A stretch of 64,000 bases of DNA, from the NCBI RefSeq assembly GCF_012563325.1, contig NZ_CP046232.1:390065-454064 (forward strand). Reading direction: 5' to 3'. Every line of letters begins with the position of its first letter. Positions within the stretch are counted from its first letter, which is position 1. The stretch is from Enterobacteriaceae endosymbiont of Plateumaris braccata (GTDB lineage Bacteria > Pseudomonadota > Gammaproteobacteria > Enterobacterales > Enterobacteriaceae). Under the pieces are notes generated by a model, which worked only from the letters and a program-made list of their open reading frames with translations, made no database searches and was not told where the DNA came from. Positions 51,247 through 64,000 of the stretch are shown here, one piece after another. Both the position numbers and the translations under genes were made by a program.

Positions 51247-53136
51247 ATGACAATATGTTCAAATAGTTTTGATGTAATAGTTATAGGTGGGGGTCATTCT
51301 GGAACAGAAGCTGCAATAGCTAGTTCTCAAATGGGTAAACATACTCTTTTGATAACAAATAATATTGATACAATAGGCCAAATGTCATGTAATCCTTCTA
51401 TTGGAGGATTAGGAAAAGGACATTTAGTTAAAGAAATTGATGCTTTAAATGGAATAATGGGAACTACTATTGATAATTCAGGTATACATTTTAAAATTTT
51501 AAATAAAAGTAAAGGATCTGCTGTAAGAGCAACGAGAGTTCAAGCAGATAGAAAATTATATCAAAGAAATATTAAACAAAAATTAGAAAATCAAAATAAT
51601 TTATTAATCTTTCAACAAGAAGTAAAAAAAATAATAATTAAAAATTATAAAATAATAGGATTGATAACTAAAAATAATGATACTTTTTATTCAAAATGCA
51701 TTATTTTAACCACTGGAACTTTTTTAAATGGCAAAATTTTTATAGGAGTTAATCATCAATTTATGGGTGGAAGATTAAATGATTTTTCTTCTGTAGAATT
51801 ATTTAATTATTTAAAAGAATTGCCTATAAAAGAAGGAAGATTAAAAACTGGTACACCACCACGTATTGATAAAAGAAGTATTAATTTTAAAATTTTAGAA
51901 ATTCAAAACGGTGATTATCCTATACCTTTTTTTTCTTTTATTAAAAATAAAAAATTAAATTTAAAACAATTGCCTTGTTATATTACTCATACTAATCAAA
52001 ATACTCATAAAATTATATTAGATAATATTATGTATAGTCCAATTTATAAGGGAATAATTAAAAGTAATGGTCCAAGATATTGTCCTTCTATTGAAGATAA
52101 AGTAATAAAATTTTCTAAAAAGGATTCTCATCAAATTTTTTTAGAACCTGAAGGTTTATATAGTAATGAAATTTATCCTAATGGTATTTCTACAAGTTTA
52201 CCATTTAATGTTCAATTGTCAATTATTAGGTCTATTAAAGGATTAGAAAAAGCACATATTACACGTCCTGGATATGCTGTTGAATATAGTTTTTATGATC
52301 CTAGAGGTTTAAAACCTACTATGGAAAGTAAATTTATTAAAGGATTATTTTTAGCTGGACAAATTAACGGAACCACTGGTTATGAAGAAGCTGCTGCACA
52401 AGGATTATTAGCTGGAATAAATGCATCTCTTTTAATAGATGATAAAAATGGTTGGTATCCCCTAAGAAATGAAGCATATTTAGGTGTTTTAGTAGATGAT
52501 TTATGTACTTTAGGCACAAAAGAACCATATCGTATGTTTACTTCTAGAGCAGAATATAGACTAATTTTAAGAGAAAATAATGCTGATATAAGACTAACTG
52601 AAATAGGATACAAATTAGGATTAGTAGATAATAATCGTTGGAAAATTTTTAATCAAAAATTAGAAAATATAGAAAAAGAACGTAATAGATTAAAAAATAT
52701 TTATATTAAACCAAATAGTTCAACAAGTTTAAAATTTAGCAAACTCACAAATAATATTTTAACAAAAGAGATAAATGGAATTAATTTACTTAAAAGACCA
52801 GAAATAAATTATAATAATTTAATAAAATTAGATATATTTTGTCCTGGAATTGAAGATATAGAAATAATAAATTATCTTGAATCTGAATTAAAATATGAAG
52901 GATATATATTACAACAACAAAAAAACATTAATAAACAAAAAAAAAATGAAAATATTATAATTCCTTCACATATAGAATTTAAAAATATTAAAGGTTTATC
53001 TAATGAAGCAATTGATAAATTTCAATATTATAAACCTTATAGTTTAGGACAAGCATCTAGAATACCAGGTATTACTCATGCTAATATTTCTATTCTTTTA
53101 ATATATTTATTAAAATATAAATATATTAAACATTAA
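51247..53136 (+). CDS. mnmG: tRNA uridine 5-carboxymethylaminomethyl modification enzyme MnmG
   Basis: MnmG (GidA) with MnmE modifies the wobble uridine of several tRNAs, using FAD. The 629 residues equal the E. coli length. The FAD-binding [19 protein letters not shown] near the start, [35 protein letters not shown] and [15 protein letters not shown] are well preserved. In E. coli, oriC lies upstream and rsmG downstream. Here priA is 61 bases upstream and atpB follows directly. Confidence 0.97.
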   Translation: MTICSNSFDVIVIGGGHSGTEAAIASSQMGKHTLLITNNIDTIGQMSCNPSIGGLGKGHLVKEIDALNGIMGTTIDNSGIHFKILNKSKGSAVRATRVQADRKLYQRNIKQKLENQNNLLIFQQEVKKIIIKNYKIIGLITKNNDTFYSKCIILTTGTFLNGKIFIGVNHQFMGGRLNDFSSVELFNYLKELPIKEGRLKTGTPPRIDKRSINFKILEIQNGDYPIPFFSFIKNKKLNLKQLPCYITHTNQNTHKIILDNIMYSPIYKGIIKSNGPRYCPSIEDKVIKFSKKDSHQIFLEPEGLYSNEIYPNGISTSLPFNVQLSIIRSIKGLEKAHITRPGYAVEYSFYDPRGLKPTMESKFIKGLFLAGQINGTTGYEEAAAQGLLAGINASLLIDDKNGWYPLRNEAYLGVLVDDLCTLGTKEPYRMFTSRAEYRLILRENNADIRLTEIGYKLGLVDNNRWKIFNQKLENIEKERNRLKNIYIKPNSSTSLKFSKLTNNILTKEINGINLLKRPEINYNNLIKLDIFCPGIEDIEIINYLESELKYEGYILQQQKNINKQKKNENIIIPSHIEFKNIKGLSNEAIDKFQYYKPYSLGQASRIPGITHANISILLIYLLKYKYIKH

Positions 53137-53288
53137 TTAATTTTATTAATAAAATATTAATTATAATATAAAAATTATAAAAAATTTTTAATCTAATTAT
53201 ATATTTATAGTATACAGTATAGTTAAAAAAATTATAATTAATTTTTTTTTATTAATAAAATTAATAAAATATTAATAATTATAATTAG

Positions 53289-54140
<852 letters not shown>

Positions 54141-54148
54141 TATTATAA

Positions 54149-54412
<264 letters not shown>

Positions 54413-54446
54413 AATTTTCACTAAAATAAATTATATAAATAAAATT

Positions 54447-54923
54447 ATGAATATAAATGCAACTATTATCGGTCAAACTATTACTTTTATTTTAATTATT
54501 ATGTTTTGTATGTATTATATCTGGCCTCCAATTATTTTATCTATTGAAAATAGACAAAAATCAATTCAAGATAAATTATTATCTATAAATAAAAAAAAAC
54601 AAGATATAATGATAGCTGAAAATAATATTTATTTAAAAATTAAAAAAGCAAATGAAAAATATCAAATTATTATTAAACAAGCACAGAAATTAAGTGATAA
54701 AATTATTAATGACGCACAAATAGAAAGTAAAAAAATGTATAAAGAAATAGTTAAAAAAGCTCAAAAAAAAATAAAATATGAATATATAATAGCTAATGAA
54801 TCTTTAAAAAAAGAAACTGTAAAAATAGCAATATCTATTGCAGAAAAAATTATTAAAGATACTTTTAAAAAAAATAAAAATTATGAAGACAATTTATTAA
54901 ATAATTTTATTAATAAATTATAA
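54447..54923 (+). CDS. atpF: ATP synthase Fo subunit b
   Basis: Subunit b is the stator stalk that links Fo to F1. The 158 residues (E. coli 156) have one N-terminal membrane helix, MNINATIIGQTITFILIIMF, and then a long charged coiled coil ending with a delta-binding C-terminus. The start motif NATxxGQ is diagnostic. Confidence 0.95.
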   Translation: MNINATIIGQTITFILIIMFCMYYIWPPIILSIENRQKSIQDKLLSINKKKQDIMIAENNIYLKIKKANEKYQIIIKQAQKLSDKIINDAQIESKKMYKEIVKKAQKKIKYEYIIANESLKKETVKIAISIAEKIIKDTFKKNKNYEDNLLNNFINKL

Positions 54924-54935
54924 TATAGGTATATT

Positions 54936-55472
54936 ATGTGTTACATAAAAAATTATATTGCATTACAATATGCTAAAGCAGCATTTTTTTTTGCTTTAAA
55001 AAATAATAATATAAAATATTGGAAAAAAATGTTCATATTTTATTGTGATGTGATTAAAAATCATTATATAAAAAAATTTTTATTTTTTAATAATCATAAA
55101 TATATATCTGATATTCTTATTAAATTATCTAACAATAAATTAAATATTCATTTTATGAATATGATTAAAATTATATCAGCAAATAAACGTTTATTTATTT
55201 TAGATAAAATTTTAATAGAATTTAATAATTTAAATAATATTTATTATAATAAAGTAAATTTAAATTTATTATCTAATAAAAGATTAAGTATTACACAATT
55301 ATCACAAATAAAAAATTTAATGGATAAAAAATTATCTAAAAAAATTTCTATTAATTATATTAATAATAAAAAATTATTAATTGGAGGTATTATTATTTCT
55401 ATAGGAGATAAAATATTAGATAATAGTATAAGAAATAAAATTGATTTAATAAGTAAAGCATTACAAAAATAA
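54936..55472 (+). CDS. atpH: ATP synthase F1 subunit delta
   Basis: Delta connects the stator to the top of F1. The 178-residue protein (E. coli 177) has an N-terminal helical domain (YAKAAFFFALKNN) and a C-terminal LIGGIIISIGDKILDNSIRNKI segment typical of the family. The middle is strongly diverged. It lies 12 bases after atpF. Confidence 0.94.
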   Translation: MCYIKNYIALQYAKAAFFFALKNNNIKYWKKMFIFYCDVIKNHYIKKFLFFNNHKYISDILIKLSNNKLNIHFMNMIKIISANKRLFILDKILIEFNNLNNIYYNKVNLNLLSNKRLSITQLSQIKNLMDKKLSKKISINYINNKKLLIGGIIISIGDKILDNSIRNKIDLISKALQK

Positions 55473-55487
55473 GGTACAAATAATATA

Positions 55488-57026
55488 ATGAAATTAAAAG
55501 CAACGGAAATTAGTGAATTAATAAAAAATAAAATTAATGATTATAATGTATTAAATCAATACTATAATGAAGGAATTATTATTTCTATTGCTGACGGCAT
55601 TATAAAAATATATGGACTTTCAGATGTTAAAGAAGGAGAAATTATTTCTCTTCCTGAAGATACTTATGCTATAGCTTTAAATTTGGAAATAGATTTTGTT
55701 AGTGCTGTAGTATTAGGATCTTATGTACATTTAATAGAAGGAATGAAAGTTAGAAATACCGGTAGTCAACTAAGTATTCCAGTAGGAAAAAAATTGATGG
55801 GAAGAATTATAGATACATTAGGTAACCCTATTGATGGTAAGGGAAATATTGATTATGAATATTTATCTCCCATTGAAGTATCCGCACCTACTGTAATTGA
55901 TCGTTGTCCAGTAAATCAACCATTACAAACAGGATATAAGTTTATTGATGCCATAATACCTATTGGTAAAGGTCAAAGACAATTAATTATCGGAGATAGA
56001 CAGACAGGAAAAACTACATTAGCAATTGATACTATAATAAATCAAAAACATACTAATGTAAAATGTATATATGTAGGTATTGGGCAAAAACAAACAACTA
56101 TTGCTTATATAAAAAATATATTAGAAATAAATGATGTATTAAAAAATACAATTATCATTGTTGCTTCTGCATCAGATACAGCAATATTACAATATTTAGT
56201 TCCATACGCTGGTTGTACTATAGGTGAATATTTTAGAGATAGAGGAGAAGATGCTTTAATTATATATGATGATTTATCAAAACAATCTATTGCATATAGA
56301 CAAGTATCTTTATTGTTAAGACGTCCTCCTGGAAGAGAAGCATTTCCAGGAGATATATTTTATATTCATTCTCGTTTATTAGAAAGATCTTCTAGAGTTA
56401 ATAGTTTTTATGTTGAAAAATTTACTAAAGGTAATATAAAAGGCAAAACAGGTTCATTAACAGCTTTTCCTATAGTAGAAACTCAAGCTGGAGATATCTC
56501 TTCTTTCATTCCAACAAATATAATTTCTATAACTGATGGACAAATCTTTTTAGATAAAAATTTATTTAATAAAGGAATAAGACCTGCTATAGATCCTGGT
56601 ATTTCTGTTTCTAGAGTAGGTAGTACAGCACAAAATAATATTATAAAAAAATTATCTTCTAACATACGTTTAATTTTAGCTCAATATAGGGAATTAGCTA
56701 TATTTTCTCAATTTTCATCAGAATTAGATAAAAAAACTACCAAATATTTAACAAATGGAAAGAAAATAGTAGAAATTTTAAAACAAAAACCATACAAACC
56801 ACTATCTGTAATAAATCAAATTTTGATTTTATTTGCAATATATAAAAAATATATAGATTTAATAGATTTAAAAGATATCCCAAAATTTGAATATAATTTA
56901 ATTAATTATACTAATTTAAATTTTAAAGAAATTTTATATAAAATTAATAAAAATTGTATATATAATAAAGATATTGAAAATCAACTAAATTTTATTTTTA
57001 ACGATTTTTTTTCTCATTTTAAATAA
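55488..57026 (+). CDS. atpA: ATP synthase F1 subunit alpha
   Basis: Alpha carries the non-catalytic nucleotide sites. The 512 residues (E. coli 513) include the P-loop GDRQTGKTT (169-177), the [31 protein letters not shown] stretch, here seen as YDDLSKQ followed by [10 protein letters not shown], and the arginine finger region [10 protein letters not shown]. The C-terminus is slightly diverged. It follows atpH by 15 bases. Confidence 0.97.
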   Translation: MKLKATEISELIKNKINDYNVLNQYYNEGIIISIADGIIKIYGLSDVKEGEIISLPEDTYAIALNLEIDFVSAVVLGSYVHLIEGMKVRNTGSQLSIPVGKKLMGRIIDTLGNPIDGKGNIDYEYLSPIEVSAPTVIDRCPVNQPLQTGYKFIDAIIPIGKGQRQLIIGDRQTGKTTLAIDTIINQKHTNVKCIYVGIGQKQTTIAYIKNILEINDVLKNTIIIVASASDTAILQYLVPYAGCTIGEYFRDRGEDALIIYDDLSKQSIAYRQVSLLLRRPPGREAFPGDIFYIHSRLLERSSRVNSFYVEKFTKGNIKGKTGSLTAFPIVETQAGDISSFIPTNIISITDGQIFLDKNLFNKGIRPAIDPGISVSRVGSTAQNNIIKKLSSNIRLILAQYRELAIFSQFSSELDKKTTKYLTNGKKIVEILKQKPYKPLSVINQILILFAIYKKYIDLIDLKDIPKFEYNLINYTNLNFKEILYKINKNCIYNKDIENQLNFIFNDFFSHFK

Positions 57027-57050
57027 AATAAATTTTTCTAGGTAAAATAA

Positions 57051-57932
57051 ATGAATTTTATAAAAGAAATAAAAAACAAAATAGAAGGAATAAAAAATAC
57101 AAAAAAAATTACTAAAGCTATGGAAATGGTTACAGTATTTAAAATGCGTAAATCACAAAAAAAAATGTTTGCTAGTAAATTTTATTTATCTTTATTGAAT
57201 AAATTAATAAAAAATATTTATTTTTTTCAAAATAATTTACATAAACAACATCAATATTTATATAATAATAATAAAATTATAAAAAATATAGGATATATTC
57301 TTATAACAACAGATAAAGGATTATGTGGAAATTTTAATAATAATTTGTTGAAATTATTATTAAATGATATAAAAAAATGGAAAGAAAAATCTATTAATAT
57401 TAAATCAGCTGTTATAGGTTATAAAGGATTATTTTTTTTAAAAAAAAATAATATTCAAATATTATCACAAATAATAAATTTTAAAATAAATGATATTAAC
57501 ATATCAAAAATAATTGATATTATAAAATATATGTTAAATTTATATAAAATATCTCATATTGATAAATTATTTATAGTTTATAATAAATATGTAAATACTA
57601 TAATACAAACTCCAAAAATATTTCAATTATTACCATTATCTTTAAATGACACACAGGGGGGAAATATAGAAAAAAATAATTATCTTTATGAACCAAATTT
57701 TTCTACAATTATAAATCATGTTTTAAATAAATATATTCAATTACAAATATATAATTTTTTTTTAGAAAATTTAGTTGGAGAATATGCATCTAGAATTATA
57801 GCTATGAAAATAGCTACTGATAATGCTGATTTTTTTATTAAAGATTTACAATTATTATATAATAAAGTTAGACAATCAAATATCACTCAAGAATTAAATG
57901 AAATTATTACTGGTGCATCAGCTATGCAATAA
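57051..57932 (+). CDS. atpG: ATP synthase F1 subunit gamma
   Basis: Gamma is the central rotor shaft. The 293-residue protein (E. coli 287) has the N-terminal helix IKNTKKITKAMEMVTVFKM, ITTDKGLCGNFNNNLL, and the C-terminal MKIATDNADFFIKDL and TQELNEIITGASAMQ. A variable loop contains six consecutive G bases (57656-57661), a rare homopolymer in this genome, encoding Gly-Gly in frame. Confidence 0.96.
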   Translation: MNFIKEIKNKIEGIKNTKKITKAMEMVTVFKMRKSQKKMFASKFYLSLLNKLIKNIYFFQNNLHKQHQYLYNNNKIIKNIGYILITTDKGLCGNFNNNLLKLLLNDIKKWKEKSINIKSAVIGYKGLFFLKKNNIQILSQIINFKINDINISKIIDIIKYMLNLYKISHIDKLFIVYNKYVNTIIQTPKIFQLLPLSLNDTQGGNIEKNNYLYEPNFSTIINHVLNKYIQLQIYNFFLENLVGEYASRIIAMKIATDNADFFIKDLQLLYNKVRQSNITQELNEIITGASAMQ

Positions 57933-57965
57933 TAATTATTTAATATTTACTTAATAAAGGAATAA

Positions 57966-59345
<1,380 letters not shown>

Positions 59346-59377
59346 TGAATATATTATATATAATTGGAATAATATTT

Positions 59378-59797
59378 ATGCATAAAGAATATTTTTTAAA
59401 TATAATTAGTATAGAAAAAAAAATATTTTCTAATTTAGTAAAAAAAATAAAAATATCAGTAATAGAAGGTTATTTAAGCATACATCCTGGTCATATACCT
59501 TTACTAACTTTAATAAAACCAGGAGTTATATATATAACAAAAAAAAAAAATAATGAATATTTTTATATATCTGGAGGAATATTAGAAATTAAAAAAAATC
59601 AAGTTAATATTTTGGCAGATATTGTTATAAAAGGTACTGATTTAAACGAAAATATAATTTTATCAAATAAATCTAAAATAGAAAAAAAAATTAAAAATAA
59701 TATTTTTAATAAAAATTATTTAATAAATATAAAAGAATTATATAAAATTTTAGCTCAACTGAAAACAGTACAATTAACCAAAAAAAATAATACATAA
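59378..59797 (+). CDS. atpC: ATP synthase F1 subunit epsilon
   Basis: Epsilon sits at the base of the central stalk and inhibits ATP hydrolysis. The start at MHKEYFLNIIS gives 139 residues, the same as E. coli. A longer frame begins inside the atpD stop but is not conserved. EGYLSIHPGHIPLLTLIKPG and YISGGILEI are diagnostic. It ends the operon. Confidence 0.95.
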   Translation: MHKEYFLNIISIEKKIFSNLVKKIKISVIEGYLSIHPGHIPLLTLIKPGVIYITKKKNNEYFYISGGILEIKKNQVNILADIVIKGTDLNENIILSNKSKIEKKIKNNIFNKNYLINIKELYKILAQLKTVQLTKKNNT

Positions 59798-60147
59798 TTT
59801 AAATTATTGTATAATTAGTTATAATAAAAATATTATTTTTAATAAATTAATAAAATTATTATAATTTATACTTTACTTATATTAATAATATATAATAAAA
59901 CTAAATTTTAATATTAATATAATATATTATAAATGATTATTAATTTTGAAATTTAAATAATTAAAATATTATTTAACTGAAACTATATAGTTTTACTACT
60001 ATAATAAAAAAATTATATTAAAATAATAATTATTTTTTTTAAAAATATTATTTTTTTAAATCTTTATTTTATATAATATATATACATATCTATCAATAGA
60101 TAATTATCTATTTTTAAGAAAATGATATTTTTAATAGGTAATAATAT
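59798..60147. other. Intergenic region between atpC and nrdA with two perfect palindromes
   Basis: This 350-base A+T-rich stretch contains no gene. AAACTATATAGTTT (59980-59993, 14 bp) and AATAGATAATTATCTATT (60095-60112, 18 bp) are perfect inverted repeats. The latter is followed by TTT and could be an atp terminator (six-base stem, six-base loop) or an nrdA operator. Neither matches the NrdR box spacing. Confidence 0.6.
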
Positions 60148-62430
60148 ATGAATAATAATTTATTTGTAACAAAAAGAAATGGGGAAATTCAATCTATAAA
60201 TCTAAATAAAATTTGTATAATGCTTAAAAGGGCTGCTAAAGGATTAAAAAACATATCTATATCAAAAGTAGAATCCATATCTTATTCACAATTTTATAAA
60301 AATATTACTACTTCTAATATTCATGATATAATTATAAAAACTACAGCAGATCTCATTTCAGAAAAAAATCCTAATTATCAATTTATGGCTGCAAGATTAG
60401 TAATTTTTCATTTAAGAAAAAAAGCTTATGGTCAATTTAAACCACCTAAATTATATTATCATGTTCAATTTATGATTGAACAAAAAAAATATGATAAATT
60501 TCTTTTAGAAGTTTATACAAAAAAAGAATTTAATATTATGGATAGTTTTATTGATCATAATCGAGATATGAAATTTTCTTATGCTGCTGTTAAACAATTA
60601 GAAGGAAAATATTTAATTAAAAATAGAGTCACAGGAAAAATTTATGAAAGTGCTCAATTCTTGTATATTTTAATATCTGCATGTTTGTTCGCTAAATATC
60701 ATAATTCAAAAAGGATGTCTTATATAAAAAAATTTTATAATGCTATTTCTACATTTAAAATTTCCTTACCTACTCCTATTATGTCTGGTGTTCGTACTCC
60801 TAATAAACAATTTAGTTCATGTATTTTAATTGAATGTGATGATAATATTAATTCTATTAATGCTACAACTAGTGCCATTATTAAATATATTTCTCATAGA
60901 GCTGGAATTGGTATTAATGCAGGACGTATTCGTGCTGAAGGTAGTCCCATTAGAAATGGTGAAGCATTTCATACAGGATGTATTCCATTTTATAAACATT
61001 TCCAAACTGCAATAAAATCTTGTTCTCAAGGAGGAGTTAGAGGTGGTGCAGGAACACTATTTTTTCCATTATGGCATTTAGAAATTACTAATTTATTAGT
61101 ATTAAAAAATAATAGAGGAACAGAAGATAATAGAGTTCGTCATGTAGATTATGCAGTACAATTAAATAAATTATTATATAAACGTTTAATTAAGGGTAAA
61201 ATTATTACATTATTTAGTCCTTCAGATGTACCAGATTTATATGAATCTTTTTTTTCAGATCAAAAAAAATTTAAGTTTCTTTATAAAAAATATGAACAAA
61301 ATATTCATATACGTAAAAAAAAGCTTGCTGCTATCAATTTATTTTCATTAATGATGCAAGAACGTACTTCTACAGGAAGAATATATATTCAAAATGTTGA
61401 TCATTGCAATACACATTCTGCTTTTATACCTAATATAGCTCCAATTAGACAATCTAATTTATGTTTAGAAATTACTCTTCCAACAAAACCATTAAATGAT
61501 ATTAATGATGTTAATGGAGAAATTGGACTATGTACTTTATCAGCTTTTAATTTAGGAATAATTAATAATTTAAATGAATTAAAAACATTATCTGACTTAA
61601 TAGTTAGAGCATTAAATTGTCTGTTAGATTATCAAGAATATTTGATTCCAGCAGCAAAAAATGCTGCTTTAGGAAGAAGATCTTTAGGTATAGGAGTAAT
61701 TAATTTTGCTTATTATTTAGCAAAAAATAATGTTCGTTATTCTGATAATAGTGCAAATAATTTAACACATAAAACTTTTGAAGCTATTCAATATTACCTT
61801 TTAAAAGCTTCTAATAATTTAGCTAAAGAAGAAGGAGCTTGTCCTCTATTTAAAGATACTACTTATTCACAAGGAATTTTACCTATTGATACATATAAAA
61901 AATCAATTGATAATATCACAAATGAACCTTTACATTTTAATTGGGAAAAATTAAGAAATAAAATTAAAAAATATGGTTTACGTAATTCAACTCTATCTGC
62001 TTTAATGCCATCAGAAACTTCATCTCAAATATCTAATGCAACTAATGGTATTGAACCTCCTAGAGGATATATAAGTATAAAAACATCTAAAAATGGAGTT
62101 TTAAAACAGGTAATACCAGAATATGAAACATTAAAAGAAAAATATGAATTATTGTGGAATATTCCTAATAATAATGGATATTTAAATTTGATTAGTTTGA
62201 TGCAAAAATTTATTGATCAATCAATTTCATCAAATATCAATTATGATCCTAAAAAATTTATTAATGGTAAAATACCAATGCAACAATTATTACAAGATTT
62301 ATTAAAAGCTTATCAATTAGGTATAAAAACTTTATACTATCAAAATACTAGAGATGGTGCTAAAGATAGACAAAGTGATTTAAACTTCATAGAATCAGAT
62401 GTCTGTCATTATGGATCTTGTGTGATTTAA
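60148..62430 (+). CDS. nrdA: Ribonucleoside-diphosphate reductase class Ia, alpha subunit
   Basis: NrdA reduces ribonucleotides to deoxyribonucleotides with a thiyl radical passed from NrdB. At 760 residues (E. coli 761) it aligns almost without gaps. It has an N-terminal ATP-cone (VTKRNGEIQSINL), redox cysteines in FSSCILIE and ALCTLSAF-like GLCTLSAF, radical cysteine in SNLCLEI, the tyrosine pair in TLYYQNTRDGA and the C-terminal shuttle cysteines VCHYGSCVI. It is one of the more conserved proteins here. Confidence 0.98.
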   Translation: MNNNLFVTKRNGEIQSINLNKICIMLKRAAKGLKNISISKVESISYSQFYKNITTSNIHDIIIKTTADLISEKNPNYQFMAARLVIFHLRKKAYGQFKPPKLYYHVQFMIEQKKYDKFLLEVYTKKEFNIMDSFIDHNRDMKFSYAAVKQLEGKYLIKNRVTGKIYESAQFLYILISACLFAKYHNSKRMSYIKKFYNAISTFKISLPTPIMSGVRTPNKQFSSCILIECDDNINSINATTSAIIKYISHRAGIGINAGRIRAEGSPIRNGEAFHTGCIPFYKHFQTAIKSCSQGGVRGGAGTLFFPLWHLEITNLLVLKNNRGTEDNRVRHVDYAVQLNKLLYKRLIKGKIITLFSPSDVPDLYESFFSDQKKFKFLYKKYEQNIHIRKKKLAAINLFSLMMQERTSTGRIYIQNVDHCNTHSAFIPNIAPIRQSNLCLEITLPTKPLNDINDVNGEIGLCTLSAFNLGIINNLNELKTLSDLIVRALNCLLDYQEYLIPAAKNAALGRRSLGIGVINFAYYLAKNNVRYSDNSANNLTHKTFEAIQYYLLKASNNLAKEEGACPLFKDTTYSQGILPIDTYKKSIDNITNEPLHFNWEKLRNKIKKYGLRNSTLSALMPSETSSQISNATNGIEPPRGYISIKTSKNGVLKQVIPEYETLKEKYELLWNIPNNNGYLNLISLMQKFIDQSISSNINYDPKKFINGKIPMQQLLQDLLKAYQLGIKTLYYQNTRDGAKDRQSDLNFIESDVCHYGSCVI

Positions 62431-62466
62431 TATAATTTATTAGTTAGTATTTTGGATAATTATAAA

Positions 62467-63597
62467 ATGAGTTATACTACTTTTTCTTATAAAAAAAATA
62501 ATCAATTAAAAGAACCCATGTTTTTGGGACAATCTGTAAATATTGCTCGTTATGATCAACAAAAACATAATATTTTTGAAAAATTGATTGAAAAACAATT
62601 AAGTTTTTTCTGGAGACCTGAAGAGATAGATATATCGTGTGATCGTATTCATTATCAAAATTTACCTAAACATGAAAAACATATATTTATTAGTAATTTA
62701 AAATATCAAACTTTATTAGATTCTATTCAAGGGAGAAGTCCAAATATAGCATTATTACCATTAATTTCTATTCCTGAATTAGAAACTTGGGTTGAAACAT
62801 GGTCTTTTTTTGAAACAATACATTCTCGTTCTTATACTTATATTATTAGAAATATTGTCAATGAACCTTCATTAGTTTTTGATGATATTGTTACAAATGA
62901 AAACATTATTTTAAGATCTAAAGATATTGTTAATTATTATGATGAACTTATTAAAATGACAAATTATTGGCATTTATTTGGAGAAGGTGTTCATTTAATT
63001 AATGGGTCAAAAATTGTTGTTAGTTTATATGAATTAAAAAAAAAACTTTATTTATGTTTAATGAATATTAATATACTAGAATCAATAAGATTTTATGTTA
63101 GTTTTGCATGTTCTTTTGCTTTTGCTGAAAGAGAACTAATGGAAGGTAACGCAAAAATTATTCGTTTTATAGCACGTGATGAATATTTACATTTGATAGG
63201 AACACAATATATATTGAACGTAATGCGTCATGGTGATGAAGATATAGATATGGCAAAAATTGCTATTGAATGTCGTTCTGAATGTTATCAATTATTTTTA
63301 AATGCTGCTACGCAAGAACAAAAATGGGCTGAATATTTATTTTCTAATGGTACTATAATAGGATTAAATAAAAAAATCTTATGTCAATATATTAAATATA
63401 TTACTAATGTAAGAATGAAAAATATTGGATTACTTTTACCTTTTAAAATTAAAAAAAATCCAATACCTTGGATTAATTCCTGGTTAATTTCAGATAATGT
63501 ACAAATGGCACCTCAAGAAGTAGAAGTAAGTTCTTATTTAGTTGGACAAGTTGATTCTACAGTAAATATTAAAGATTTTAGTAATTTCAAATTATAA
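62467..63597 (+). CDS. nrdB: Ribonucleoside-diphosphate reductase class Ia, beta subunit
   Basis: NrdB houses the di-iron centre and stable tyrosyl radical. Starting at [10 protein letters not shown] it has 376 residues, identical in length to E. coli. The TTG five codons earlier is not needed. Radical tyrosine Y122 is in [11 protein letters not shown], and iron ligands are seen in ETIH and ARDEYLH. The C-terminal NrdA-docking tail [15 protein letters not shown] is kept. yfaE, the ferredoxin that follows in E. coli, is absent. Confidence 0.97.
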   Translation: MSYTTFSYKKNNQLKEPMFLGQSVNIARYDQQKHNIFEKLIEKQLSFFWRPEEIDISCDRIHYQNLPKHEKHIFISNLKYQTLLDSIQGRSPNIALLPLISIPELETWVETWSFFETIHSRSYTYIIRNIVNEPSLVFDDIVTNENIILRSKDIVNYYDELIKMTNYWHLFGEGVHLINGSKIVVSLYELKKKLYLCLMNINILESIRFYVSFACSFAFAERELMEGNAKIIRFIARDEYLHLIGTQYILNVMRHGDEDIDMAKIAIECRSECYQLFLNAATQEQKWAEYLFSNGTIIGLNKKILCQYIKYITNVRMKNIGLLLPFKIKKNPIPWINSWLISDNVQMAPQEVEVSSYLVGQVDSTVNIKDFSNFKL

Positions 63598-63603
63598 TTT
63601 CAC

Positions 63604-63637
63604 TATGACTGTTATACATTATATTATAACAGTCATA
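63604..63637 (+). terminator. Terminator hairpin after nrdB
   Basis: TATGACTGTTATA (63604-63616) and its exact reverse complement (63625-63637) form a 13-bp stem with an 8-base loop just after the nrdB stop codon. It can serve both nrdAB and the converging antiporter gene. Confidence 0.75.
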
Positions 63638-63689
63638 TAATTATATTAATCATATTAATTAATATATTTATATATATAACAATAAATTT

Positions 63690-64000
63690 TTACTTTATTA
63701 AATAAAATAAAGAAAAAATTGATCCTAATAATAAAAAAAATAAAATGAATTTTTCTTTATTATTTAAAAATAAAAATTTTGGATTATATCTTTTAAAAAT
63801 TATTAAAAATATTAATCCTGGAGCATATAAAATTAATGATAATAATAAATGTAAAAGTCCTGAAGCATATAATAACCATATACCATATATACAAGATCCC
63901 ATCCCTATAAATATATGTAATATATTTTTATTATAGAAAGATATTTTTAATAAATAAGCTCCAACTAAAAAATAAGGAATTAATATCATTTCAGATGATA
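63690..64000 (-). CDS. APC-family basic amino acid antiporter, C-terminal part (runs off the right edge)
   Basis: The reading frame is open to the window edge, so only about the last 100 residues are present. Four hydrophobic segments are visible, with MILIPYFLVGAYLLK, GMGSCIYGIWLLYASGL and LILYAPGLIFLI. These resemble the last helices of arginine/ornithine- or lysine-type antiporters (ArcD/YdgI, CadB relatives). The substrate cannot be fixed from this part. The first methionine at 63989 is internal, since coding sequence continues upstream (codons for Ser-Ser-Glu). Confidence 0.7.
   Translation of the reverse strand, partial: SSEMILIPYFLVGAYLLKISFYNKNILHIFIGMGSCIYGIWLLYASGLLHLLLSLILYAPGLIFLIIFKRYNPKFLFLNNKEKFILFFLLLGSIFSLFYLIK

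Noticed and set aside
59980-59993. NrdR box before nrdA
   Set aside because: The core CTATATAG is two bases shorter than the NrdR consensus, and the flanks lack ACAC/GTGT.

Overview
This window comes from a strongly A+T-rich, reduced genome whose proteins align almost residue for residue with Escherichia coli counterparts. Gene orders such as murI-16S rRNA, sufABCDSE-pykF, nuoA-N, thrABC, aroF-tyrA, bamD/rluD, dsbA-polA-engB-typA, grpE-bamE-smpB-ssrA, rpmBG, rpmE-priA, mnmG-atpBEFHAGDC and nrdAB are the enterobacterial ones with genes missing between them. There are no transposons, prophages, CRISPR arrays or restriction systems. Together this points to an obligate intracellular symbiont, most likely of an insect, within or near the Enterobacterales. 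The genus cannot be named from sequence reading alone.

Left part (1-37.3 kb, mostly minus strand): the 5' end of 16S rRNA with its leader and murI; an orphan iscS; pykF; the full sufABCDSE Fe-S assembly operon; murJ; ribA; sbcB; a tRNA-Ser(GGA); a DedA-family gene; the complete 13-gene NADH dehydrogenase I operon with fused nuoCD; a 43-bp tandem repeat array between thrC and nuoA; thrABC; and parC.

Right part (37.5-64 kb, mostly plus strand): the tyrosine-branch pair aroF-tyrA; bamD; an rluD gene broken by one frameshift at an A9 tract; dsbA; polA reduced to its 5'-3' exonuclease domain; engB; typA; ssrA-smpB; bamE; grpE; rpmB-rpmG; rpmE; priA; mnmG; the complete F1Fo ATP synthase operon; nrdAB; and the C-terminal end of an APC-family amino-acid antiporter running off the window.

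The genes make a coherent core. Suf and IscS supply sulfur and Fe-S clusters, much of which would go to the nine or so clusters of complex I. Complex I and ATP synthase give aerobic energy conservation. thrABC and aroF-tyrA make threonine and tyrosine precursors, plausibly for the host. Trans-translation, ribosomal proteins and tRNA modification are kept. Recombination and repair are trimmed.

The most notable observation is that PriA is full length and keeps its zinc-binding cysteines, but its helicase ATPase motifs (Walker A, Walker B, motifs V and VI) appear erased. It looks like a primosome loader without an active motor. Other points of interest are the poly(A) frameshift in rluD, the clean five-copy tandem repeat upstream of the nuo operon, the lysine-rich tmRNA tag, a degenerate tRNA-Ser and the loss of pheA beside tyrA. 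I found no wholly new multi-gene system.
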